DNA of 64,000 bases, taken from the NCBI GenBank assembly GCA_944325065.1, contig CALUYS010000006.1:1-64000 (forward strand), written 5' to 3'. Positions 26,252-35,149 of the stretch are shown here, in pieces. Both the position numbers and the translations under genes were made by a program. Position 1 is the stretch's first letter, and each line of letters opens with the position of its first letter. Below the pieces are notes generated by a model that saw only the letters and a list, made by a program, of their open reading frames with translations, ran no database searches and was not told where the DNA came from. Origin of the DNA: Candidatus Gastranaerophilales bacterium. Its GTDB lineage: Bacteria > Cyanobacteriota > Vampirovibrionia > Gastranaerophilales > Gastranaerophilaceae.

Positions 26252-26963
26252 TTGATATTTCATTATAAATTTTAACATCTAAATTTTCATTTTGAATTAA
26301 TTTTTTTAAACAATTTAACACAGGCTTTTCACTATGTAAATGTCCAACATCAAAAATTGTAAGATTTGGCTTTTCTAAGCTTTGATGATATTTTATATCA
26401 GATGTAATATATAAATCAATGTTGTCATCAAGCTCAGAAATAAAATCACCACCACTTCCTGCACAAAACGCAACTTTATTATAAAACTTTTTTGAGGGGT
26501 TAAAATTGTAAGAAATAAAATTTTTAATACAAAGTTTTTGTTTTATCTTAAATATTAAATTGTTTATATCAATATTTGCATCTTCTTCAACAATAACATA
26601 GTCATTTATATTAATAATATTATTAAAATCAAATAAAGCAGCAAAAATTTTTGAAGTTGCAATCTTATCTAAATTAGTATGAAGTGAATAAATTTGAATA
26701 TTATTTTTTATGGCATTTATTAAAATCTTATTATCGATTTTTTTTATATTTGGAAAAATAACAGGATGATGTGCAACAATAAATTTATAATCATTATCTA
26801 TAGCAAAATTAATAACATCTAATGTAACACTAATTGTCAATAAAACTTTATTAATATCAATAGATTCATCAATTTTAATTTGCCACCCAGAATTATCCCA
26901 ACTTTCTGCTAAATTTAAAGGTGCAAAATTTTCAAGTTTTTCTCTAATAGTTTTTACTAACAT
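26235..26963 (-). CDS. Nif3-like dinuclear metal centre protein
   Basis: 242 residues of the Nif3/YbgI/YqfO family, a hexameric toroid with a two-metal site. Motifs are 'LNLAESWDNSGWQI', 'FIVAHHPVIF' (metal-binding His pair), 'SLHTNLD' and the C-terminal 'DVGHLHSEKPVL'. The biochemical role is uncertain; GTP cyclohydrolase activity has been proposed for some members. The start overlaps the coaBC end by 20 bp. Confidence 0.93.
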   Translation of the reverse strand: MLVKTIREKLENFAPLNLAESWDNSGWQIKIDESIDINKVLLTISVTLDVINFAIDNDYKFIVAHHPVIFPNIKKIDNKILINAIKNNIQIYSLHTNLDKIATSKIFAALFDFNNIININDYVIVEEDANIDINNLIFKIKQKLCIKNFISYNFNPSKKFYNKVAFCAGSGGDFISELDDNIDLYITSDIKYHQSLEKPNLTIFDVGHLHSEKPVLNCLKKLIQNENLDVKIYNEISNAKII

Positions 26964-28146
26964 ATTTTAAAATCTCATAAGCAATTTTATCTTTTGTATT
27001 ATATTCAATTTTTTCAACATTTAGGTTTTTATCGATAATAAAAACTTCATTATGATCAGAATTGAAGCCTATATTTTTATTAGAGATGTCATTTGCCACA
27101 ATAAAATCACAATTTTTAGCTTTTATTTTGTCTTTTGCATTATCAATTAAATTTTGACTTTCAGCACAAAATCCAACAACAATTTGTTTTTCGTGTTTTT
27201 CATTTGAAATTTGAGTTAAGATATCAGGATTTTTGACAAGATTTAGAGTCAAATCTGAACTATTTTTTTTAATTTTTTGCTCACTTGGGTTCTGACATCT
27301 AAAATCACTGACAGCAGCAGCCATAATAACAATATCAGCTTTTTTAAAATTTTCAAATACTGCTTTTTGCATTTGAAGTGCTGTTTGAACTTGAGTAATT
27401 TGAAATTTAGGATTTCTAACTTCAAAAGTGCTAATCAAATGAACACAAGCACCAAGGTATAAAGCTTGTTTTGCAAGAGCAAGACCCATTTTACCAGAGC
27501 TTTTGTTTGTGATAAACCTCACACAGTCAATTGGCTCGATTGTTCCTCCTGCTGTTATTAAAACTTTTTTACCTGTTAAAAATTTGTTTTTATAATTTAA
27601 AATAGAAATAACATCATCAACAATATCGCTTTCATCTTTCATTTTACCGATTCCACTATCTCCACAGGCAAGTAAACCTGAAACAGGTTCAATGATAGTA
27701 AAATTAAAACTTTTAAGTTTTTTTAAATTGTCTTTTACAATTGCATTTTTCCACATATTAGTGTTCATTGCAGGACAAAGAATAATAGGCTTATTAAAAG
27801 CAAGAACAATGGATGTCAAAAGATTGTCTGCAATTCCATTGGCGATTTTACTCAAGGTATTTGCACTCAATGGTGCAATAAGTAGCAAATCTGCTTTTTT
27901 TGAAAGTGAAATATGTTCTATATCAAAATCTTTTGTATCAAATTCATCAACATAAACTTTATTGTTTGAAACTGTTTGCAAAGTAAGTTTGGTAACAAAA
28001 TTTAAAGCGTTTGAAGTTGCAACAACAATAACATCTGCCCCCCTTTTTTTCAAAAGCCTAATAAGATTAGGAACTTTATAAGCAGCAATTCCACCTGTCA
28101 CTGCTAGTAATATTGTTTTATTGGCTAAATCATCTTGCAAAATCAT
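26944..28146 (-). CDS. coaBC: Bifunctional phosphopantothenoylcysteine decarboxylase/phosphopantothenate-cysteine ligase
   Basis: 400 residues. The N-terminal CoaC flavoprotein half has 'ILLAVTGGIAAYKVPNLIR', the 'PAMNTNMW' motif and the 'ACGDSGIGKM' active-site loop. The C-terminal CoaB half starts at 'VLITAGGTIEPIDCVRFITNKSSGKMG'. The fusion makes two successive steps of coenzyme A synthesis. It overlaps the Nif3 gene and follows the epimerase gene by 4 bp. Confidence 0.97.
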   Translation of the reverse strand: MILQDDLANKTILLAVTGGIAAYKVPNLIRLLKKRGADVIVVATSNALNFVTKLTLQTVSNNKVYVDEFDTKDFDIEHISLSKKADLLLIAPLSANTLSKIANGIADNLLTSIVLAFNKPIILCPAMNTNMWKNAIVKDNLKKLKSFNFTIIEPVSGLLACGDSGIGKMKDESDIVDDVISILNYKNKFLTGKKVLITAGGTIEPIDCVRFITNKSSGKMGLALAKQALYLGACVHLISTFEVRNPKFQITQVQTALQMQKAVFENFKKADIVIMAAAVSDFRCQNPSEQKIKKNSSDLTLNLVKNPDILTQISNEKHEKQIVVGFCAESQNLIDNAKDKIKAKNCDFIVANDISNKNIGFNSDHNEVFIIDKNLNVEKIEYNTKDKIAYEILKYVSKNY

Positions 28147-28150
28147 ATTG

Positions 28151-29005
28151 TTATTTTACCACAATAATTTCATTTTTTATAAAATTAAATAATTTTGAAA
28201 GCCCAACTTCATAAGTTGTAAATTCAAAATCAGTAATGTACTTTAAAAGCTCTCTATTATCTCCTGTATATTCAAAATTTAAAACTTTATTTTTTATAAT
28301 AATACTGGATTTATAATCACTTATTTTGTTAATAATATTGGCTATTTCAAGTAAACTTATACTTTTTATTGGTGTAATATTAATAATATTTTGTTTATCC
28401 CAACCAAACTTAATAAAATGTTCAACAATTTTATTTAAATCTTCAATAAAAAGATAATCAAAGACAACATTTTGATTAATAATAATATCTTGTTTTTTTA
28501 AGTTTTGATTTATAGCATAACTTGGGAACCTTGACGACTTTTCATTGTATCCATAACAAGCAAAAATATTTAAGCACAAAACATCCAAACGATTTTGAAT
28601 TTTTTGTGCAATAAGCATTTTAGATTTACCGTATAAATCATTAGGTATACTTTTCCCAATTTCATTTTCTTTGACTTTTTTTAAATGCCTTGATTTGTTA
28701 TACATAGCACCTGAGCCAAAAGTAATAACTTTAGTTTCTTTTTTCTTAGCCAAAATAAGATTATCAATCATTTTTAAATTGGCATATAAAGTATTTTCAT
28801 CATCTTCTTTTCCTCGAACACCACCAATTGAACTACAATGTATAATAAAGTCAATATTATTGTTATTAAAATAATTAATGACAGCGGCAGTATTTGTAAT
28901 ATCAAGCTCATAGCTTCTTGGTGAAAAAACATTATAATATGAAGATAAATATTTTTTTAGGTTTTGTCCTATAAATCCACCTGAACCTGTTAATAATATA
29001 TTCAT
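28151..29005 (-). CDS. NAD-dependent epimerase/dehydratase (extended SDR)
   Basis: 284 residues. The Rossmann start is 'ILLTGSGGFIGQNLKKYL', followed by 'FIIHCSSIGGVRG', a Tyr-x3-Lys catalytic pair in 'DLYGKSKML' (Ser partner region 'FGSGAMYNK') and a sugar-binding C-terminal part. Such enzymes modify nucleotide sugars for surface polysaccharide. The pattern resembles GDP-fucose synthase-type members, but I cannot fix the substrate. It lies 4 bp upstream of coaBC. Confidence 0.85.
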   Translation of the reverse strand: MNILLTGSGGFIGQNLKKYLSSYYNVFSPRSYELDITNTAAVINYFNNNNIDFIIHCSSIGGVRGKEDDENTLYANLKMIDNLILAKKKETKVITFGSGAMYNKSRHLKKVKENEIGKSIPNDLYGKSKMLIAQKIQNRLDVLCLNIFACYGYNEKSSRFPSYAINQNLKKQDIIINQNVVFDYLFIEDLNKIVEHFIKFGWDKQNIINITPIKSISLLEIANIINKISDYKSSIIIKNKVLNFEYTGDNRELLKYITDFEFTTYEVGLSKLFNFIKNEIIVVK

Positions 29006-29051
29006 AATAATATAATAACAGAATAATAAAAAATGTGGTATAAAATTGGAA

Positions 29052-29767
29052 CTAAAACCCTAAAACCTAGATAAAGTAAAAAAAAATGGTTTTAGGGTTT
29101 TATCTCCATTGCAAGTATTTATTAAAGCAGAAATAGATGTAAATATACTATAGGTCAAGAACAACCATAAAAAATGTTTGTTTTGTTGAAAATAAATTCA
29201 TGATACCTTTTGGAATAGAAAGACTCTTAAAAGGAAATAAAGAGCTTGGAAACATTATATAACCCAAGAAAAACAACTTTCATAATAAACGAAAAATCGC
29301 AAAAGCTCAAACAAAAAATGAAATTGTTGAAACAACAGGTAAAATTCCTAAAAAAAGTTCCCAAGCAGGAGTTAAAAGAAGTAACTTAAAATTTTGAATT
29401 TATTTATTTTGTATTCTATCCATCATTCGATGTCTTTTTTTTTATGTGCTTGTTTAATAGTAAATCAAAGTAGTTATTACTATAAAAAAACACAAAGAAA
29501 ATCTTGCTAGAAAAGAAAAATACCTGAAAAAATTAAAACAATAGAAATAATTCCATAAAAAGATGCAAAAACATCTAAGAATGTTAATAGCATTGAATGA
29601 ACTTAAAAAATTAAAAACAAAAATAATATGATCCAATCAATTTCTAGGAAAGGGAAATTATATATAATTACACCAACGGAATGTTTCAATAGAACAAATT
29701 AAAAAAGGTTCCTGTATTCAACAAGAACCTTTTAAACATTTTTTACTTTGTCTAGGGTTTTGGGTAA
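29052..29767 (+). mobile_element. Decayed IS3-family element, copy 1 (plus orientation)
   Basis: About 716 bp with no intact frame, ending in inverted repeats: 'aaaaccctaaaacctagataaagtaaaa' at the left and '..tttactttgtctagggttttggg' at the right. Internal DNA matches copy 2 (33509-34371) nearly base for base over long stretches, for example 'gaaaatcttgctagaaaa' near 29500. Near the right end, codons for the transposase C terminus (QWNKLK..P) can be recognised by comparison with copy 2. It is shorter than a full IS3 element, with stops and deletions. A 14-bp inverted repeat (aaaaccctaaaacc/ggttttagggtttt) is nested in the left end. Confidence 0.8.
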
Positions 29768-29800
29768 GATTCAAAATAAAGTAAAAATAAAAATTAAAAA

Positions 29801-29971
29801 TTATTTAAGTCCTAAAACTTTTCGATACCAGCTAAAGCTTTCAATTTCAAGTCCATTAAATGTTGTTTTAACACATTGACGCTTTAAATATTTATTAAAA
29901 TCATCTTGATATTGGCATTTTAATTGATTTCTTAATTTTAAAGAATCAGTTACGTTTAATGAATTTGACAT
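29801..29971 (-). CDS. Small hypothetical protein, 56 residues
   Basis: An intact short frame with an excellent AGGAGGG ribosome site (at about 29981-29987) 9 nt before the ATG at 29971. The peptide is polar and mainly helical, with 'YQDDFNKYLKRQCVKT' in the centre and 'SFSWYRKVLGLK' at the end. It lies just inside the IS3 copy 1 boundary, divergent from the phosphorylase-like gene. No family recognised; the strong ribosome site and clean frame argue that it is real. Confidence 0.6.
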   Translation of the reverse strand: MSNSLNVTDSLKLRNQLKCQYQDDFNKYLKRQCVKTTFNGLEIESFSWYRKVLGLK

Positions 29972-30177
29972 ATTAGCGTCCCTCCTATTTTTACCACATA
30001 TAAATTTATTAACCTAGCAGATTTTCTTAGATTATATCATAATTTTTTTAATTTGGCTAGAGTAAGTTAAATAATATTAATTTTTTTTACTATAAATTAA
30101 AATATAAAAACTTGAATAAAAAAAAATTTAAAGTTATAATTAAAAAGTTCAAAAAACGACTTAAAAAGATGTTTTTT

Positions 30178-30218
30178 TTGGATAAAGTCTTGTATTTATG
30201 TTATATTAGTATTATGAT
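30178..30218 (+). promoter_or_regulatory. Probable overlapping promoters of the phosphorylase-like gene
   Basis: Two candidate sigma-70 pairs overlap: TTGGAT (30178-30183) with TATATT (30202-30207), 18 bp spacer, and TTGTAT (30190-30195) with TATGAT (30213-30218), 17 bp spacer. Both lie 55-65 bp before the ATG. Confidence 0.45.
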
Positions 30219-30271
30219 AGCAAAGTACAATTAGTTACGTAGTTAGTAAAATAAAAAGAGGGAACGAAAGT

Positions 30272-31960
30272 ATGGGTTTACCAAAAGTAGCGTATTTATC
30301 AATGGAAATTGCCATGGATCAATCACTATGTACATATTCAGGTGGTTTAGGGTTTTTAGCTGGTTCACATATGCAATCAGCTGGTTATTTACAAATGCCA
30401 ATGGTTGGTGTAACAATGTTGTGGTCATATGGTTATTATGATCAACGAATTGATCATGAAGGAAATGTTGAAGTTGCTTATATTCGTAAGCATTATGACT
30501 TTTTAACAGATTTGAATGTAGAAGTTGAAATTGATACATTTGGAGAAAAGGTTAAGGTTAAAGCTTATCGTGTTGAACCATCATTGTTTGGCACTTGTCC
30601 TGTATATCTTTTAACAACGGATATTGAAGGTAATAGTGAATGGGCACGTAAAATATCACATAGGTTATATGATGGTGATGAAAAAATAAGAATAGCACAA
30701 GAAACAGTACTTGGTATCGGTGGTGTTCGTGTGTTACAAGCTTGTGGATTGGATTTTGATGTTATCCATATGAATGAAGGTCATGCACTTCCAGCTGCCT
30801 TTGAATTGTTGCGTCAATACAATGGTGATTTAAATGCAGTAAAACAAAAGACAGTATTTACAACACACACACCTGTTGCTGCAGGCAATGAAGTTCATTG
30901 GGTTGATACGTTAATGGAAGGTGGCTTTTTTGCTGGATGTTCTCGTGAAAGAGCTATTGAGTTGGGTGGTGAAAATTTCTCATTAACTGTCGCAGCTCTA
31001 AGAATGAGTAGGATTGCAAATGCTGTTTCTCAACTTCACGGCTTGGTTGCAAATAAAATGTGGGAATGGGTTGAAGGACGTTGTCCTATAAGAGCTATTA
31101 CAAATGCTGTTAATCTACATTACTGGCAAGATGAACGTATGAAAAATGCGAAAACATTTGATGATTTGCTTGATGCAAAATTTGAAATGAAACAGGAATT
31201 ATTTAAATATATTGCAGATACAGCGGGTAAAAGATTCGATCCTAATGTTTTAACAATAACTTGGGCACGTCGTTTTGCTGATTATAAACGTGCTTGGCTT
31301 ATATTTATGGATAAAGAACGTATTACTAAGTTATTAAACGAAAATAAAGTTCAACTTATTTTTGCTGGTAAGTTTCATCCAGATGATGTTATGGGTCGTG
31401 AGATGTTTAATAAAATTTTAAATATGTCGCATGATTTGAAAAATGTTGTTGTATTACCAGGTTATGAGCTTGAATTATCAGGACGTTTGAAACGTGGATC
31501 TGATATTTGGTTTAATACACCACTTCGTCCGTTAGAAGCTTCTGGTACTTCAGGTATGTCTGCTAATATGAATGGAGCATTACATTTTTCTATTTATGAT
31601 GGTTGGACTGTTGAAGGTACTTTCCCGGGTATTAATGGTTATACCGTTGAATATCCAGGACTTGACGATGAGATACCTTGGGAAGAACGTCATTGGAAAG
31701 ACCACGATTGTATTATGAATATTTTGGAAAATCAAATTATTCCTACATACTATCATAATAAGCTTGAATGGGCTCGTTTGATGCGTCAAGCTATACGTAC
31801 TTCTGAAGCTTATTTTAACTCCGATAGAATGGTTATTGAATATTATAACCGTATATATAAACCAATCGCTCACGGTGAAGCTTCTAAAGAAATGACACAC
31901 GAAATAGGTCAAGTACAATCGCCTAATCAAGATGCTTGGAATTATTCAAATATTAAATAA
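30272..31960 (+). CDS. Alpha-glucan phosphorylase homologue (GT35) lacking the PLP lysine
   Basis: 562 residues, the short form of glycogen/starch phosphorylase. Family motifs are 'SMEIAMDQSLCTYSGGLGFLAG', 'HMNEGHALPAAFELL' (166-180), 'FTTHTPVAAGNE', 'TWARRFADYKRAWL' (330-343), 'FAGKFHPDD' and 'LRPLEASGTSGM'. After M429 the invariant lysine that carries pyridoxal phosphate (G-x-M-K) is Ser430 (GMSANMNGAL). The classic PLP-phosphate chemistry should therefore fail, and it may have another transferase, binding or regulatory role. It has its own promoter and a hairpin terminator, and it lies between inverted IS3 relics. Confidence 0.85.
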   Translation: MGLPKVAYLSMEIAMDQSLCTYSGGLGFLAGSHMQSAGYLQMPMVGVTMLWSYGYYDQRIDHEGNVEVAYIRKHYDFLTDLNVEVEIDTFGEKVKVKAYRVEPSLFGTCPVYLLTTDIEGNSEWARKISHRLYDGDEKIRIAQETVLGIGGVRVLQACGLDFDVIHMNEGHALPAAFELLRQYNGDLNAVKQKTVFTTHTPVAAGNEVHWVDTLMEGGFFAGCSRERAIELGGENFSLTVAALRMSRIANAVSQLHGLVANKMWEWVEGRCPIRAITNAVNLHYWQDERMKNAKTFDDLLDAKFEMKQELFKYIADTAGKRFDPNVLTITWARRFADYKRAWLIFMDKERITKLLNENKVQLIFAGKFHPDDVMGREMFNKILNMSHDLKNVVVLPGYELELSGRLKRGSDIWFNTPLRPLEASGTSGMSANMNGALHFSIYDGWTVEGTFPGINGYTVEYPGLDDEIPWEERHWKDHDCIMNILENQIIPTYYHNKLEWARLMRQAIRTSEAYFNSDRMVIEYYNRIYKPIAHGEASKEMTHEIGQVQSPNQDAWNYSNIK

Positions 31961-31972
31961 AAATAACTAAAT

Positions 31973-32006
31973 AAAAAAGAAGCTTTTTTGAAAAAGCTTC
32001 TTTTTT
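31973..32006 (+). terminator. Rho-independent terminator after the phosphorylase-like gene
   Basis: An inverted repeat 'aaaaaagaagctttttt' and its complement, separated by one base, ends in a T run, 13 bp after the stop codon. Because of its A/T flanks it may act in both directions. Confidence 0.8.
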
Positions 32007-32078
32007 ATTGTGCTTTATTTTCATTTTTCAATTAGTATTAACTAGCCAATAATAGCCGAAATTTAAAAAGGAAACAAT

Positions 32079-33041
32079 ATGAGTATAAATATTTCTAAAA
32101 TTAAGAAAGATCTAATTTCTATTAGATCTAATTATAAAAAGTCACAATATAAAACATTAACATTAAATAAATCTAAACAAGATAAAAAATATATAGTACC
32201 AACTTTTAATCATTACAAAGCAAAGTATTTAATTATTAATAATCCAGAAAAAAAACAGCAAAAAACACTTGATGAATATTCAGAAAGAATTTATACATAT
32301 GCCAATCAATACTTTAGTGACAATTATGATTTAATAAAAGAGCAATTTAGTATTTTGGGAAAAGTTTCATCTCGTGTAAAAACCCTTACATCAATAAAAG
32401 CTAAATTAACAAGAGTGTTTAAAAACCCAACCGAAAAAATTTCATATAAACAAGCATTATCAAACGTTGGAGATGCAATAGGTTGGAGATTAGTTGTAAG
32501 TAAGGAACAAAAGATCCAATCAATAGTCGATAAGTTATGTGATCTTATCAATAAAGATGAATTAAAAGTAACAATCCTTCATAATTATGTAGGAGAAAAT
32601 GGTCAACCTTATTTTTCAGAAGAGCAAGTAAACCAAATTCAATTAACAATGAAAAAAAAATATCCCGATATAGAATTTATTGGATTTCAAGGTCAAGAAA
32701 TAAAAAAATCAGGATATACAACAACTCAAATGATGGTTATCCTAAAAAATGGAATTCAGGGTGAATTACAGATTAGAGGAGAAGAAATACAAAGACTTGC
32801 AGAAATTGAACATTTATATTATGATATTGATTTGGGGAAACCTACTAAATATCCTGAGTTAAAAGCAATTGTAAGTAATATGACTCAAGATCAAAAAAAA
32901 CTATATAATATATATTTGTCCAATTTATATAATTGGGCACGCAAGAAAGAGCGTGGTGAGGCTGTCGAACAACCTTCATTACCTATTAATATAAGTCCTG
33001 AATTGTCATATGATTCACTCAAGAAAAAACATGATGCATAA
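32079..33041 (+). CDS. RelA/SpoT-domain protein (putative alarmone synthetase or related toxin)
   Basis: 320 residues. A nucleotidyltransferase core of the (p)ppGpp synthetase family spans about 90-250: 'SSRVKTLTSIKAKL' (R99, K101, S105, K107), 'GDAIGWRLVV' (D132, R137), 'KKSGYTTTQMMVILKNGIQGELQIR' (G212-Y213, E229, Q231, R233) and 'EIEHLYYD'. The His of the usual G-Y-x3-H is Gln217. No HD hydrolase, TGS or ACT domain is present, so it would be a small synthetase, or a tRNA- or nucleotide-modifying toxSAS-like protein. The N-terminal 85 residues are basic. It is followed 26 bp later by a 140-residue partner gene. Confidence 0.75.
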   Translation: MSINISKIKKDLISIRSNYKKSQYKTLTLNKSKQDKKYIVPTFNHYKAKYLIINNPEKKQQKTLDEYSERIYTYANQYFSDNYDLIKEQFSILGKVSSRVKTLTSIKAKLTRVFKNPTEKISYKQALSNVGDAIGWRLVVSKEQKIQSIVDKLCDLINKDELKVTILHNYVGENGQPYFSEEQVNQIQLTMKKKYPDIEFIGFQGQEIKKSGYTTTQMMVILKNGIQGELQIRGEEIQRLAEIEHLYYDIDLGKPTKYPELKAIVSNMTQDQKKLYNIYLSNLYNWARKKERGEAVEQPSLPINISPELSYDSLKKKHDA

Positions 33042-33067
33042 AAGAGCTAAATCAAAGGAGTTTATTA

Positions 33068-33490
33068 ATGTTCCCCAATATTAATAATAGAATAACAGAA
33101 TCAGTATCGTCAATTAAAATAGAGAAAACAAATATGAATACTTTAAAAAAAACAATTGAAAGGTTATATGCACGAGCAGAAAGAGAAATTCCTGAATACG
33201 GTTCTTTTTCCTTAGTATCTGAAAATGTAGAAGCTGGAGAACTTGTTAGTGATAAAATTGGCAATTTAGTTTTTGTAATTAGACCTAATGAGGATAAAAA
33301 GTATCCTAAAGAAAGAATTATGGAAATAAAAGTTGCTACCCCATCAAAAAAGAGTAGTGCTTCAATGATAATATCATTAGGCTCAAAAGAACAGATTCTG
33401 GAAAAATTAAAAAAAGAAACACTTTGTGAAGATGTACAAAAATTTATTAATACTTGTGCTGAAAAATTTGAAGAAAATAATTATATATAA
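33068..33490 (+). CDS. Hypothetical protein paired with the RelA/SpoT-domain gene
   Basis: 140 residues with a strong AAAGGAG site before the ATG. An N-terminal helix (KKTIERLYARAEREIPEYG) is followed by a compact alpha/beta-looking domain with 'GNLVFVIRPNEDKKYP' and a charged C-terminal helix. No family recognised. Its close spacing to the RelA-like gene and shared strand suggest co-expression. A toxin-antitoxin style pairing is possible but the sequence gives no direct proof. Confidence 0.6.
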   Translation: MFPNINNRITESVSSIKIEKTNMNTLKKTIERLYARAEREIPEYGSFSLVSENVEAGELVSDKIGNLVFVIRPNEDKKYPKERIMEIKVATPSKKSSASMIISLGSKEQILEKLKKETLCEDVQKFINTCAEKFEENNYI

Positions 33491-33508
33491 AAAAAGATTT
33501 ATTTAATC

Positions 33509-34371
33509 TTACCCAAAACCCTAGCAAAGTAAAAAAGGTGTTTCAAGAAACTTTTAACAAATGGTTCCTGTATTCAACGGGAGCCATTTTTAATTTGTTC
33601 CATTGATACCTTTCATGATTGTAATAATACATATATTCATTTATTTTTTCAACTAATTCACTAAACGTTTTACAATTTTTGTAATCAATCTTATTTTATA
33701 AATGCCCAAAGGAGCTTTCTATAGAAGCATTATCTATATAATTTCCCTTTACTAGAAATTGATTGGATAATATTATTTTTGTTTTTAATTTTTTAATTAC
33801 ATTCAATACTATTGATATTGTTAGATATTTTACATCTTTTTATGAAACTATTTTTTCTGTTTTAATATCTTTCTTTTTAGGGCTTTTATTTACAAACAAA
33901 AGTTTTAGTATGATATTTCTTAATTCATTGTATATTTTTATTTTCTTTTTACTGTAACTCCATATTAACTTTCTAAATTCATTGTTCTTGTCCTATATCT
34001 TGCAAGCTTTTTTTGATTATTAAATTTTTTTCTAGCAAGATTTTCTTTGTGTTTTTTTATAGTAATAACTACTTTGATTGACTCTTGAACAAGCACATAA
34101 AAAAAAAAGACATCGAATGATGAATAGGATGTAAAATCAATAAATTCAAAATTTTAAGTTACTTCTTTTAACTCCTGCTTGGGAACTTTTTTTTAGAAAT
34201 TCTATCTGTTGTTTTATGCATTTCATTTCTTATTTGAGCTTTTGCGATTTTTCGTTTATTGTGAATATTGTTTTTCTTGGGTTATATAATGTTCCCGAGT
34301 ATTCTATTTTCTCTTAAAATTAAAACCCTAAAACCAATTTTTTTTACTTTGTCTAGGTTTTAGGGTTTTAG
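33509..34371 (-). mobile_element. Decayed IS3-family element, copy 2 (minus orientation)
   Basis: About 863 bp in reverse orientation to copy 1, with ends 'ttacccaaaaccctagcaaagtaaaa' and '..ttttactttgtctaggttttagggtttt'. On the minus strand, blocks of an IS3/IS150-type transposase are readable. One is 'YIDNASIESSFGHL' followed by a stop and 'NKIDYKNCKTFSELVEKI' (33615-33740). Another is 'NEYMYYYNHERYQWNKLKMA' then 'PVEYRN' near 33560-33620. These are the C-terminal D-x..E region and the characteristic Y-Y-N-x-x-R-x-Q..L..M-x-P-x-E-Y. Frameshifts, stops and lost 5' parts make it inactive. Confidence 0.85.
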
Positions 34372-34410
34372 TTGATTTATAATTCAATCATTTACTATAT
34401 CTGAAGTTGT

Positions 34411-34983
34411 TTAACAAACTTCCCATTTAAAATTATTCCAATTAAATTTACATTTTGAACTGAACATTTTTTGAAACCAATTCATACAATCGACATCAAC
34501 TTGGTTTTGTTGTTGAATTGTTGTATTTTGTCTAAAAGACTTAATTGTTTTTTTATAATTAGAATTTTCTTTTGTTGATGATTTTAAAGATGTTTTTAAA
34601 TTTTTATTTTCATTTTTCAACGTCTTAATTTGTTTTTGATATTGAGCAATTTGTTTTTGTAAGTCTTCAGCTGTTGTTTGAATTGATGTTTTGCTTACTA
34701 CATTTGATGATGAAGAATTTTGTGATTTCGCCGAATGAAATATTTTACTCCAAAGTCTTGAAAAAAAACCTCCTGTTTTATTTATACTATTTGCTTGACT
34801 TTCAATAATTGTTGATGCAACATCAGAACTTTCTTGTCTTAAACCATTTGCAAGAGCTTCACCTATCTCACCGGTAGTTTCACTTACTACCTCTTTAATT
34901 GCTTTTGATTGAGCTAGTTTTGTAACATCTTCAACATCAACTTGTCTTACTACAGATTGAACAATTTTATCAATACCACTCAT
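34411..34983 (-). CDS. Hypothetical coiled-coil protein
   Basis: 190 residues, no recognised family. The Ser/Glu-rich N-terminal half has helices ending in 'GGFFSRLWSKIFHSAKS' (about residues 70-87). A clear Gln/Lys/Asn coiled coil follows ('LQKQIAQYQKQIKTLKNENKNLKTSL', about 108-133). The C-terminal tail has Cys, Trp and aromatic residues (DCMNWFQKMFSSKCKFNWNN). No signal peptide. It is isolated between two transposon relics, so it may be part of the accessory region. Confidence 0.55.
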   Translation of the reverse strand: MSGIDKIVQSVVRQVDVEDVTKLAQSKAIKEVVSETTGEIGEALANGLRQESSDVASTIIESQANSINKTGGFFSRLWSKIFHSAKSQNSSSSNVVSKTSIQTTAEDLQKQIAQYQKQIKTLKNENKNLKTSLKSSTKENSNYKKTIKSFRQNTTIQQQNQVDVDCMNWFQKMFSSKCKFNWNNFKWEVC

Positions 34984-35149
34984 TAATAATGCCCTTCATT
35001 TTTCTTATTTATTTATTTATATAATATTTAAAACAATAAAAAATCTATAATTTCATTAATATAAATATATTTAACAAAATGTTACAAATACAATAAATTG
35101 AATTCAATAAGTAATCGAAACACTATCACCTAAAATAAATTAGGATAGC

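Noticed and set aside
29454-29636. 60-codon minus-strand frame at 29454 and 64-codon plus-strand frame at 33763
   Set aside because: Both are antisense readings of the two IS3 relics, not genes.
31580-31930. 116-codon frame antisense to the phosphorylase-like gene
   Set aside because: It is a shadow of a well-supported gene with no ribosome site or family.
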